From the NCBI GenBank assembly GCA_002946415.1, contig NJPS01000030.1:186001-250000 (forward strand): a stretch of DNA of 64,000 bases, read 5' to 3'. The translations under genes and the position numbers were made by a program. The notes beneath the pieces are model-generated. The model was not told the origin of the DNA. It ran no database searches and saw only the letters and a program-made list of their open reading frames with translations. This document shows positions 47,679-58,387 of this stretch, one piece after another. Source of the stretch: Rutstroemia sp. NJR-2017a BVV2 (Eukaryota; Ascomycota; Leotiomycetes; Helotiales; Rutstroemiaceae). Each line of letters opens with the position of its first letter. Positions within the stretch are counted from its first letter, which is position 1.

Positions 47679-49544
47679 ATGTTCCGCATTTCGGTTACCC
47701 CGCGCTTAGCACATTGCTTACAATCTTTGGCAGCTAGCAATCTCAGACCACGAAGAATATCCAGCGAAGCTAGATATTTCCTTTGTGCGAAGCTGATCCA
47801 CTGTTCAGCAAGTACACGATATTACACCAATACCTCTCATAAGTTCGCGCTTCACGACTACAAAATGGCGGCAGGCCAGGACATCCTCTCGGGCAAATAC
47901 CCCGCCAAACAGCACGCAAAAAGAGTGGTGGAATATCTGAAGAGCAAGCATCCAGATGCGACTGGTGTGCTGTATCTAGAGTCCCAGAAAACTACCATGA
48001 TTGAGGATAACGACGAAGCTGCACCATTCAGGTCCGCACGAACTCTACTCCATTCCTGCGCCTACGCACGCACACACAGCTAATAGCTCCTCCTTAGACA
48101 ACGCCGATTCTTCTACTACCTAACCGGGTGTCCTCTCCCCGACTCCTACTTCACCTACGACATCACCTCCGAGAAAAGCACCCTCTTCATCCCGCCCATC
48201 GACGCCGATTCCGTAATCTGGTCCGGCCTGCCCACTTCCCCCGAGGAAGCCCTCTCCCTGTACGACGTCGACGCCGTCCTCACCACCGACGTCATCAACG
48301 CGCATCTCGCCGAGCCCAACAGCACAAAAGTATGGGCCATCGCGCCCCAAATCAGCACGCATATCACGTTCCTCGAGTTCCCGGAGAAGGACTTCATTTT
48401 GCTGAAAGAAGCGATTGAGGAGTGTCGTGTGCAGAAGGATGAGTACGAAGTAGAGCTTATCAGGAAAGCGAATGCCATTAGTACGATTGCGCATACGGCG
48501 GTCTTGAAAAATGTTAAGAGCGCGAAAAATGAGAGGGAGTTGGAGGGTCTGTTTATTAAGGAGTGTATTGCGAATGGAGCGAGAGAGCAGGCGTATCATA
48601 GTATTGTGGCTAGTGGGGAGGCGGCGGCGACGCTGCATTATATGAAGAATAGTGAGGGGTTGGAGGGGAAGTTGAATTTGCTTTTGGACGCAGGTGGGGA
48701 GTATAATTGTTATGCTTCGGATATTGTAAGGATTTCTCCTTTCGCAGCATTTTGCCATGTGACTTGAGAGATGGGAAATCCATACTAATACATCATCTAG
48801 ACTCGCACATTCCCCATATCCGGCTCCTTCACTTCCGAGTCCCTCTCCATCTACAACATCGTCCTTAAGATGCAACTACAATGCATCGACATGTTGAAAG
48901 CCGGCGTGCAATGGGAAGACGTACATATTCTCGCGCACAAGATCGCCATTGAAGGGCTCCTCGAGCTCGGTATTCTCAAAGGCGACGCGGAGGAGATTCT
49001 CAAAGCGCGAACGAGCGTGGCGTTCTTTCCGCACGGGTTGGGCCATTATTTGGGAATGGATACGCATGATACTGGTGGACATCCAAATTACGATGATGAG
49101 GATAGGATTTTCAGATACTTGCGAGTGAGGGGGAAGTTACCGGAGGGTAGCGTGGTTACAGTTGAGCCGGGTGTAAGTTTATTCCTGTCTTAGTCTACTA
49201 TATTGAGAGTGGAGAGGTCTAGAGTGCATTGCGACTAACACGTGGGCCTAGGTTTATTTCTGCCGGTTCATCATCGAGCCATATCTGAAAGATCCCGCTC
49301 ACTCAAAATACATCAACGCGGATGTACTGGAGAAGTACTGGCCCGTTGGAGGTAAGCCAAGCCGAGACAAATATACCCAGCTCTCTTTGGCTCTCATAAC
49401 ATAACAGACTATGGATGTTAGAGCTAATACCATACAGGAGTACGGATCGAAGATAACATCTTAATAACGAAAGATGGCTACGATAACCTGACGACTACGG
49501 TCAAGGATGTGGACGAGATGTTGAAGATCATCAATTCTGCTTGA
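47679..49544 (+). CDS. Xaa-Pro aminopeptidase/prolidase, M24B family
   Basis: Five exons, 47679-48031, 48098-48725, 48801-49172, 49252-49351 and 49438-49544, give 519 aa. The enzyme cleaves X-Pro bonds with two metal ions. The metal ligands are visible: Asp in LLLDAGGEY, Asp in CYASDITRTF (across an intron), His in [14 protein letters not shown], Glu in VVTVEPG, and Glu in [10 protein letters not shown]. The first 62 residues ([20 protein letters not shown] ... ) are Arg/Ser-rich with few acids, like a mitochondrial presequence. A second in-frame ATG at 47865 ([15 protein letters not shown]) gives a 457-aa cytosolic form that matches the usual annotated start. Both may be used. Introns are short. 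Confidence 0.9.
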
Positions 49545-50159
49545 GTGAGGAGAAGTGTTTTGAGAATGCAACCTTAGTGGCAGATCTTACATGATGCGCT
49601 GGATGAGATACGCGATGCGATGTAGTCGCTCAAATACCCCTATGGATTCAATATGTTATCTGGAAATGATAAATCATCAGCCGGTCAGTGGATATGAAGT
49701 CACTATAGTTTGGCTGAGAAATGGTAGCTCTATTCGTGCAACCAGGAAATATACTCGGCTCAAACAACTATAGGGGCATACAATATATTTTTATCCAATC
49801 TATCCCATCCGCAATATTCCAAGGGGGATCTACCCCTATATTATTATGACGAATATCCAGTTGACCAGTATTTGCCTTTTCTTTCATTCACGTTTGTTTG
49901 ACTTGTCGCATTTTCACCTCAAGTTTCACACAGATCATATAGTTATCATATCTCACATCACATATCAGGTAAGACATTTCGGATACCTGCATGTATATAT
50001 GTATGTCTATTCTTCCGGAGCAAATAAGTATCCACGAGTTGCTATGCAGTTAATTTCATATTCTGGTACAATCAATCTTTCGCCTTTATGCTCAAATCTG
50101 ATCCGCTATGCTCAATGCTCGTACAGAGACCCTCGTTCCTCTCCAGCATATCCACACAC
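49545..50159. other. Convergent 3' spacer
   Basis: 615 bases, AT-rich; no gene was seen. Confidence 0.6.
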
Positions 50160-52289
50160 CTAGCAGCCAGGCATAACAACAGCATCCAGTACAGCTGTTG
50201 TTCCGTCTTCGACACACTTTACGGCTCTCTTCAAGACATCTTCCAATTCCGATGCTTTCGATACCTTCTCCGCCATAACGGTCCCCCCCGATGCGGCTTT
50301 TGCGATTCCCGCGTAGTCAGGGACCTGTGGTCCGAACGAGATATTCAGGTCTTCGTTCGTGGCTTTCGAGCCTACGCCTTCGGGATGAACTAGGAGAAGA
50401 GAGCGGCGGGGTGCGTGCCAGCCTATGGAGGGTCAGTTGTTGGGAACCAGCTTAGCATAGTCATGTGAAGAAGTACGTACCTTTATTGTTCAACACGATC
50501 GTCAAGATCGGAATACCGTACCTTTGACAGATCCAGTACACGCTACCTGGCACACTGAACAAGAAAGTTCCATCTCCTACAATCTGCACGACGAATTTAC
50601 CTTTCCCCTTACCGTTCTCGGCTTCGGTTGCAAGCTTAATGCCTAAAGCTCCACCTCCAGACCATCCGAGTCCACCGCCTCCGCAGTTGATCCAGCTGCC
50701 GGGAAGTGTAGCTTGGATGTTATCTGCGACGAAGACCGTATTTGTAACAGCTTCGATGGCGAATATTGTGTCTTTAGGAACAATGTTGCGGAGGACTTGA
50801 CAGAGATGCGCTGTTCCGAATGAGTCGTCATCTTTAGGAGATGCGGCGGCAGCAATGGCTTCGAGCTTCTTCGTGTGAGAGGCACCCAGAGATTCCCACC
50901 TTTCGTTGAAAGACGAGTCGCTTAGTTTACTGGAGAGTGAGCCACTGATGTAGTCGTTCAGTTGCGTTATAGATGTGTAACTATCGGCTTTATATCGTGC
51001 CACTGCGGCAAGGTAGAAAACCTGGGAATGTTAATATGCTGTGCAACACAGTTTGGTACTTATGCACGACGCCCAACCGTGGAGCATATATTGAAGAAAC
51101 AGCTTACCGGCATTTGTTGTTTTAGCGGATCGGCATCGATATGGAAAACTTTTGCCGACTTCGACGGATGACATTGGGTATTTATCCAAGGCACATCTGA
51201 CAAGAAATATTAGGTACCAAACTCCCATATCCAAGTTGGACACTTACCACAGTCAATGACCACAATAACATCTGCAGTTTCGATCGATTTGTCACTACCA
51301 AATCTCAAGCTCAACCATGCTCGGTGATCAGCTGGGAAGCACATATCACTTCCACCAGTATCCAGGACCCGGAGGCCTTTTACCGTATCCGCAAGCTTGA
51401 CCAATGCCTCGGGGCATTTATGGTTCCGGCCACTATAACCAGTGACAATCAGTGGCTCCTTGGCTCCTACTAATGCTTCTGCAATAGTAGCTACTGCACT
51501 TGAACTCAAAGCAGCTGGCTCTACCGGGTTCCAATGCTCTTGAATCAACTCATAAGGCTCAATCTCTTCTTCTAACACTTCTCTCGCAGAATACAAGTAC
51601 ACCGGACCAGCAGGGGCACTACAGGCCCACTGAAGGGCACGGTTGACCATTTGTTTGATATTCTTCCCCGTCTTGATTTCAGCCGTATATCGACAGTATT
51701 GTCTAACAATCTCGGCTTGATTGGGCACATCTTGGATCCAATGGATATATTCGGTTCTCGAGCCACGCATTTCTCCTTCAATTGTATACGGCGAAAGACC
51801 GGCGAATATAAGCACAGGAGCTCTCCCACAAGATGCATTATGGACAGCTGCTCCGAGACCTTGGGTTCCGACATCGACATGGACGATCACACATTGAGGT
51901 TTGCCGGTCAATCGAGCGTAGCCGTCTGCCATGGAGAGGGCAACCATCTGGGAGAAACATGAGTATTATATCAAGGGTGGGGAAAGCTTGCATATGCGTA
52001 CTTCGTTTGGACATGTCTGATGAGAGTGATTAGCTATGTTGAGAATGATAAGACACCATTGAAGCTCTCTAAACTGTAGACTCACTATAATCTGAGGACC
52101 TTTATTTTCCTTCTTCAAAACTACCATAGCCTCCAGAATGGAAGGATGATCCGAGCCCAAATTGACGAAGCAATGGCTTACTCCTGCCTAGGATACTTGT
52201 CAGAAAAGAAGTGTCTCAGTCTCATATTTGAAATGCAGGAAAGTAACCTCGGAGAGGGCTTCGAAGAATGCATATGAAGCTGTAACCAT
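50160..52289 (-). CDS. ThDP-dependent decarboxylase/carboligase (acetolactate synthase-like)
   Basis: Seven exons, 52289-52248, 52187-52086, 52016-52002, 51947-51248, 51196-51108, 51021-50481 and 50422-50160, give 583 aa. The cofactor signature is clear: GDGTFLFSVPG and, 29-30 residues after the GDG start, NN (VLNNKGWHAP). The conserved activating Glu is Glu53 in TCPNEM, coded by a 15-nt exon. Others are NLGSDHP and DVPWINTQCHP. Architecture is three-domain (PYR, central, PP), as in acetolactate synthase, benzoylformate decarboxylase and related carboligases. No mitochondrial presequence is visible, so this is not the anabolic Ilv2. The substrate is uncertain. It is divergent from a butanediol-dehydrogenase-like gene, which hints at 2-keto acid, acyloin or diketone chemistry. 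The start ATG could lie further upstream. Confidence 0.88.
52002..52016 (-). other. 15-nt micro-exon carrying the catalytic Glu codon
   Basis: ACATGTCCAAACGAA, flanked by CATCAG and GTACGC, encodes TCPNE. Both flanking introns (52085-52017 and 52001-51948) are needed to keep the family reading ITCPNEMVALSMADGYAR. Confidence 0.85.
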
Positions 52290-53009
52290 ATTGAAGGTAG
52301 TTGGAGAATCCGCTGAGAAGACAATTTTTGTGTTTGGAAGAGGAGTTTCTTTGTTGTGTGGAATTCAAGTCCCAGAGGCCAAGATATGAAGGTGGTGCTG
52401 GATTGTGGGGTCAAGAGCAAGCTATCGACGTGAATGGAGGGGTATCTCGCTCGGCTTAAGGCTCGGCTCATGAAATCCGGGGTAACCAATCACAGCACTG
52501 GCCATCTCCGTGTCAACAGTGGGAGGACCCCTTTCCTTTGACCCCTTGAACTTGGACCCTTTCATCAAGAGGTACTTAGTTTGGTCGGACCTAATGTGCG
52601 TGCGTAGCATTGTGAACGTGACATTGTCAAATGAATCGGCAAACCTTCCATCACTTTTGAGTTCCTCTTTCATTCCGCTTCCGCTGCCTAACACAATGCA
52701 ATGCGTGGCTTGCGGGGTAATCAGCGCTGTGCAATATAGCACAGCAAATTATCCCTGGCCTTTCCCGAGTGGGATAGAAGGTCCCAGTCTTGCTTACGCT
52801 TCCTACGTACACCACGAGAAGATGGTGTTACAAGCGTACGACCGAGCCTGACGGTGCGGTGAAGTATGGGGTGATATCGTATCTTGCGTGAAGTCAGCAC
52901 GTAGGGGTCAAGTTCCTGGTATATATTCTGCTGATCCAGAACCCCCGCATTGTCTCACTCCTACAATTGTTTGTTTCTGCATAGTAATATAAGTTCATTA
53001 TCATTCATT
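52290..53009. promoter_or_regulatory. Divergent promoter of the ThDP enzyme/butanediol dehydrogenase pair
   Basis: 720 bases between the two start codons, compatible with shared control. A TATATATT element at 52920-52927 lies about 85 bases before the dehydrogenase start. A 5' leader frame (up to 52742 on the minus strand) has no domain. Confidence 0.55.
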
Positions 53010-54783
53010 ATGAAGGCATTAAGATACTACGGAAAGGAAGACATCCGAGTAGAAGAGGTAGACGAACCAGTCTGCAAAGAAGGCCAGATTAAGATCAAGC
53101 CCGCTTTCGTAGGGATTTGCGGAAGTGGTACGCATTTCGTCTCGCGGATTAATGACAGACGCCATGGCTAACTAGCATGCGCTCTTGAATCTAGATCTCC
53201 ATGAATACATCGCAGGTCCCGGATTCTGTCCGCAATCTCCTCATCCAGTGACTGGCGAGAAGATTCCCATAACCTTGGGTCATGAGTTTTCTGGTACATG
53301 GCTTTCCTGGTACCTTAGAAGTCCACTCTGACAGAATCAGGCACGATCATTGAAGTTGGTGCTGGTGTAACCGGCTTCGAGGTTGGGCAAAAAGTAGCTG
53401 TTGTGAGTTGATCGGTCTTGAGTCTCTAGTCTGATGGGTTCTGATGTCCTATTCCTCTATCTTTTCTCTATTATTTGCCTGCTCTGCGTTCCATTTTGTT
53501 TAGAACTAGAGCAAAATTAACTCCTATTCTTCTAGCGCCCCACCATCTCCGACGGCTCCTGCGGAGCCTGCAAACGGGGTCTCGATAACGTCTGCTACAA
53601 AGGCGGATTCGTTGGGCTCTCAGGCTGGGGCGGAGGACTCTCCGACGCCGTCAGCATCCCCTCTGAACTAGTGCATCCCCTCCCCTCCCACGTCCCCCTC
53701 GACGTCGGTGCCTTAGTCGAACCACTCTCAGTCGGCTGGCACGCCGTGCGCGAAAGCCCCCTAACACCCAGCTCCAGCATATTGATTCTCGGCGGAGGCC
53801 CCATTGGAATCGCCATAATCAATGCCTTGAAAGCGCGCGAATGCGGGCAGATCATCGTCAGCGAGCCGACGAGCAGTCGGCAGAAATTCGCAAAGGATTT
53901 TGGTGCTGATACGGTTTTGAATCCGGTGACGGATGATGTGGAAAAGAAGGTTATGGAGTTGACGGGTGGTGAGGGGGTGGATATTGTTTTTGATTGTGCG
54001 GGGGTGGAAGTCGGTCTTAAAGCTGCTTGTATGGTGATTAAGCCGCATGGGACGGTGGTAAATGTGGCGATTTGGGAGAAATCGGTTCCTTTTAATCCTA
54101 ACTGGCTGTAAGTGAAGTTTCATATTTTATCATCTCGGACTTTTTTTGCAGTTCTACTGCTCTGTTCTTGGGCGTGGATGAAAGCAGCCGTTGAAGTATC
54201 AGCTTTTCTCATCCCTAATACACAGAAGTACATTAGACTTTCGTTACGCCATTCCTCTATTCAAATGCCACTTTAATTTTGTTCTTATCTTGGAAAACAT
54301 ACCTTCATTCAGTTCACCTTATCCCTCTCATAACACTCCCCATTCCACCTCTGTCTACCAATCTCATATCTCGTACCCCAACACCCCATCAAACCACTAA
54401 CATCTCACCTCAGCGTCCTCCGCGAAGGGAAATACATCGCCACACTTGGCTACCTCCGTCAGGACTTTGACGAAACCATCCAAGCCATAGCATCTGGTAA
54501 GCCATTTACTCCTCTCCCCCTTGCCCCTCCTTCCCTCCCTCCTCCTCTCCTCCTCTGCCCCTTCTCCCACCCTCCTTATCCCCTCCATCCCCTCCATCCC
54601 TATCTTCCATCTTCTCCCCCCCCCTTTCCTCCCTCTCACTAACCCCCTCCTCCCCCCCTAGGTTCCATGACCCCCTCCTCCATGATAACCTCCAAAATCG
54701 CTCTCTCCAACGTCGAGCGCGACGGCTTCAAAGAGCTGATCCACAACAAGGAGAAGCATTGTAAGATCTTGGTTGAGTTGTGA
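53010..54783 (+). CDS. (R,R)-butanediol dehydrogenase-like zinc alcohol dehydrogenase
   Basis: Six exons, 53010-53127, 53195-53293, 53341-53402, 53536-54107, 54414-54496 and 54662-54783, give 351 aa. It is a medium-chain dehydrogenase. The catalytic zinc ligands are Cys37 in GICGSDLHE and His in LGHEFSG. The structural zinc loop is DGSCGACKRGLDNVC, where Asp takes the place of the first Cys (D-x2-C-x2-C-x7-C). The Rossmann motif is LGGGPIG. GFVGLSGWGGGLSD and PLSVGWHAVR are typical of fungal butanediol/threonine-type dehydrogenases. The last two introns are unusual: 306 nt, and 165 nt made almost wholly of C/T tracts. Together with the divergent ThDP enzyme it may reduce acetoin or diacetyl, an inference from gene order. 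Confidence 0.88.
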
Positions 54784-55340
54784 TTATGCTCATAGGATGG
54801 ATGGATGGATAGACCATGAGATGGGGTGATGTGAATGAATAAGAGGGGGAACGGGGGAGTTATTAGTTATTTTATTATTATTTTACCTTGGGCTACTGGA
54901 AATGATTCGGTAAACGAGCGGATACGCAGGCTAAGGTTGATGAACGGCGACACAGGAGCCTCTAGGGTGAGTGTTGAGAGAGAGAGAGAGCGCGAACACA
55001 GGATATTACATTGTTAAACTTCTTTACATCAACCAGTATCATCTCAGCCACGAAGTTCATTGCAAGAATATCAGAGTTATTAAGTAATTAATTGATTGAC
55101 AAAAGAAAGTCCATCTCATTCCTATGTCCCCATCCGTCCCATCCATCCATTCATCCTATCTACCTGGGTATCATAGTATATCGTAACATCTCGTAACATA
55201 ACATAAAATCATACAAGAAGAAGGTCGTACAGCATACATGAACATCATAAGCATATGATGCCACAAAAGATTCATATCAAGAAGTGAAATCAAACTCAAC
55301 AAAAGAAACCCCCTTATTCATATCCCTTCCACCACCTCAC
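54784..55340. other. Convergent 3' spacer
   Basis: 557 bases with short GGAT and GAGA repeats near 54795-54810 and 54975-54990. No gene was seen. Confidence 0.6.
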
Positions 55341-56915
55341 TCACCACCTTCCACTCCTTCCCTCCCCATCCCCCCAAACAATCCTCTCCGAGGCATCAGC
55401 CCTCCTCCTCCCACCACCAATAGTAGTCCTCCTCTTCGGCATATACCCTACCTCGGGGCCCTTCATGCTCTGCCTATCCTTCAACCGATCCAACAGATCT
55501 CTCTCACCATCATTGGCCGCCGCCTGTCTCTCTCTCAACCTTTCCGCCATCTCCCTATCCCTCTCCTTCCACTCCTCGATCTCTCGATCTCTCTCCCTCT
55601 CTCTAATAGGCACAACCGGCCTCTTCTTAATCTCCTCATTCTCCCTCCTAACCTGTTCCGCCAACCTTCTCGCATCATCCGCCGCCTTTCTCTCCGACTT
55701 CTCCGCTTTCCTCATCCTATCTAGTTTTTCCTTCTCCGCCAACTCTCTTTCCTTCTCCATAATTCTATCCCGGCGAGCTGCTTCCCGTCTGAGATGTTCA
55801 TCTTGTTCTCTGCGTCTTTCGCGATCGAGTTCCTCGTGTTCTCTCCGCCGAATTTCTTCATCTCGTTTTCTTTGTCGATCGCTTTCGATTTCTCGATCTC
55901 TTCTTCGTTCGCGGGAAAGATCTTCCTCCCGTGCACGTTCTATCTCTCTATCCATCCTTTCGCGCTCGACTCTTTCTCTTTCAACTGCTTCCTGTTCTAT
56001 TCTCCACGTTCTCGCGAACTCTGCATCTTTCCTTCTCTCTTCATCTGCCTGCTCTTTCAAGATCCTTTCCTTCTCCAAATCTTCCGCCACTTTCCTAATC
56101 CTTTCCCTTTCCCGTTCTTCTTCACGTCCTTCTTCACGTCGTGCCTCGTGAAGTAATTCGAATTTGCGCTCATGTTCACGCTTCAATGCAAGTTGCCGTT
56201 CAAGTTCGCGACGTTCATCTTCCTCACGACGAGTACGTTGTTCAATGATGTCTCGGTCGCGCCATTGAGGAGGCTCAGGCGCTAGAACAATCGCTTGGTG
56301 ATCACTGTGATGTTCTCTTTCTTTTGATCTTTCCCTTCTGTCGTGGTGCTCAACGACAACTGTACGTGAAGGAAGAGGGCTTCGGTTGGGGCTGCGCCTA
56401 GGGCTAGCTGACTCATGACGGCGAGAACGCTCGGTGAGAAGAAGAGTATCCGACTGATGAAATTCATCAGTAGCAGGAGAGTCAGGAGCATACTTTCCAT
56501 GCGCATGTGAGCCTTTAGGACTCGGTGGAGCATCGACAATAACTATGCGCTCCTTGGTATTCCTGCGCCGAGGTGTAAGGGCCGACATAAGAGCACTTCG
56601 CTTTCTCACAAGACGTAGACGAGTTTCCCTTCCAGGTGATGCTGCCTTCTTCTCCACTTGAGGAGAATACCGATATGTAGTCATGGTGGCGGGCTTCTCG
56701 GGTGATGTGTGCTTGGAAGCAGAAGGTACTTTGAGGCCTTGGTCGATCAATTCTTTGCTGGGCAGTTCATGTGCTTTGAGGGTTCGTGGAGTGTGTTTGT
56801 TGGTGATGTGTGCTGGGCATGAAGTTCCATCCTTTGAATCAGCACAGACGATAGTCTGATGGAACTCGACGCGCTTCTTGGGGTACACGTCGGTATAGAT
56901 GTGTGTGACGCACAT
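55341..56915 (-). CDS. Highly charged coiled-coil protein with Cys-containing N-terminus
   Basis: A single exon of 524 aa. The N-terminus MCVTHIYTDVYPKKRVEF with Cys24 and Cys33 resembles a conserved fungal block seen at the start of several uncharacterised proteins (MC..HIY ... G..C). Residues 100-200 are Ser/Arg/Pro-rich. From about 215 to 480 the chain is nearly all Glu, Arg, Lys, Asp and Gln with heptad-like spacing (EEDERRELERQLALKREHER), indicating a long single helix or coiled coil. It ends with a basic RRTTIGGGRRR segment. No domain with a known activity was recognised. Candidate roles are a scaffold or an RNA/chromatin-associated protein, but this is speculation. The coding strand is GA-rich throughout. 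Confidence 0.82.
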   Translation of the reverse strand: MCVTHIYTDVYPKKRVEFHQTIVCADSKDGTSCPAHITNKHTPRTLKAHELPSKELIDQGLKVPSASKHTSPEKPATMTTYRYSPQVEKKAASPGRETRLRLVRKRSALMSALTPRRRNTKERIVIVDAPPSPKGSHAHGKYAPDSPATDEFHQSDTLLLTERSRRHESASPRRSPNRSPLPSRTVVVEHHDRRERSKEREHHSDHQAIVLAPEPPQWRDRDIIEQRTRREEDERRELERQLALKREHERKFELLHEARREEGREEERERERIRKVAEDLEKERILKEQADEERRKDAEFARTWRIEQEAVERERVERERMDREIERAREEDLSRERRRDREIESDRQRKRDEEIRRREHEELDRERRREQDEHLRREAARRDRIMEKERELAEKEKLDRMRKAEKSERKAADDARRLAEQVRRENEEIKKRPVVPIRERERDREIEEWKERDREMAERLRERQAAANDGERDLLDRLKDRQSMKGPEVGYMPKRRTTIGGGRRRADASERIVWGDGEGRSGRW

Positions 56916-58350
56916 GGTGACGAGGTGATATGCGACTTGTTGTAGAGATGTGTTGAAGGAGGACTAATTCTCAAGACCAAAGATGGTCTGTCCGCGGACG
57001 GGTTGATATCAAAATCTAGGAAGTTGCCCACTAGGTCTAGGACTTCCCGGGGGTGCTCCGATGTGTAGGGTATGGACTCGTCAGTTGTGGGATGAATGGG
57101 ATCGAATTGTACAACTGTGTGTCCGACTATATAAGAGGAAAAGTTGGATAGCTTAGAGCGACAGGAATGTGATGGAAGTTTGTTTGTGTTATGCTGTTAC
57201 TGAAGTAGTGAGATACTTTAGTAACCAACGTATGACAAGAGAGAATAGATGTATGTATGCAGGAGAGAGGAAGGGTAATATTCGGGAGGGGTAGGAAGAA
57301 TTAAGTATTCTTGCAGCAGTGACTTGACTGATAGGAGCGTGACTGCCTAACAGACGTCTTCGTAGTGTCTCTAGGTCATTATATTGGCCGGTGACTGTAC
57401 TTTTGAGTGTGGGTAGATCTAAAGTTTTGGTGTGGTATGGATGTGGTATGGATGTAGGCGTAAAGGCTTGTAGGCTTGTAGGCTTGGTGGAGACATGACA
57501 GGCCTGGGAAAGGCGGCGAACCAAAAGCGCCTCAGCCTCTGAAGGGCTGAGTAAGACCCAGAAGAGCCACAACTTCGACCAGGACTCGCCCAAAGAGGGA
57601 ATGCTGCTTTCGAGTAGATGTGAATGAGCGAATAAGCTTAGAAAATTGAAAAAAATTATGTGGATGCAAAGGGAAACGAGCGATAAGATGGCGTAGCGAA
57701 AGGAGAAGCAAAAGTTGGCAAAATGTTTCGATATGTTCTTAGCTTGGTTTGTAATATTGATGATGATGAAATGATGATTGGAATGCAAACACGAAGGTTT
57801 ATGATGAAATATGCAGCTGATTTACCAAGAGACGAATGGTAAGAAATGAAACGGAAAAAGGCAAATGCTTCAATGAGTAAAGAGAAGGGAAAACGCGTGG
57901 TGTCCGAAAATAGAAATCCCGACACGAGGGAGTCGAATCCCATGGAAGGAAAGTGAAGCTATACAAGGGATAATATGGTATAACAGGAGTTGCTTTCCCT
58001 CAGATTTGTCGCGGAACGGCCCTTGGATCTTGAGACCTGGGCAAAGGCATCTGACCTTCAGCTCTTACCACTCGCCAGTCGAGTGAGCAAACGGAGCAAA
58101 CGGGAGCAAACGCGCGTGATGAAGCAGAAGCAGGGCCAGTAAGAATACTTGAAATACTCGCGGAGGGGACGGAAATGGATGGGAGGGAGTGAGATAGGAT
58201 GGGGATGGGTATGGAGGATGTTTCACGAAGAGGCCAATCTGAAGACCAGAAAGAAGAAGTATAGAATTTTTTAGTCTCTTTTCTTCCCACAGAACCCATA
58301 ATTCACGAATGGAGCCGGCGGGAAAGGAAGAAGGAGTGCGATGTGGAAGA

Positions 58351-58387
58351 AGTGAAGACGTGAAGACGTGAAGACGTGAAGACGTGG
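58351..58387. repeat. Tandem GTGAAGACGT 10-mer, nearly four copies
   Basis: GTGAAGACGT repeats without mismatch at 58353-58387. Short minisatellite, non-coding. Confidence 0.9.

Noticed and set aside
55465..56151. 228-codon Ser/Leu-rich frame antisense to the charged coiled-coil gene
   Set aside because: Mirror image of the GAG/AGA-rich coding strand. The Ser/Leu-only composition is expected of such a shadow.
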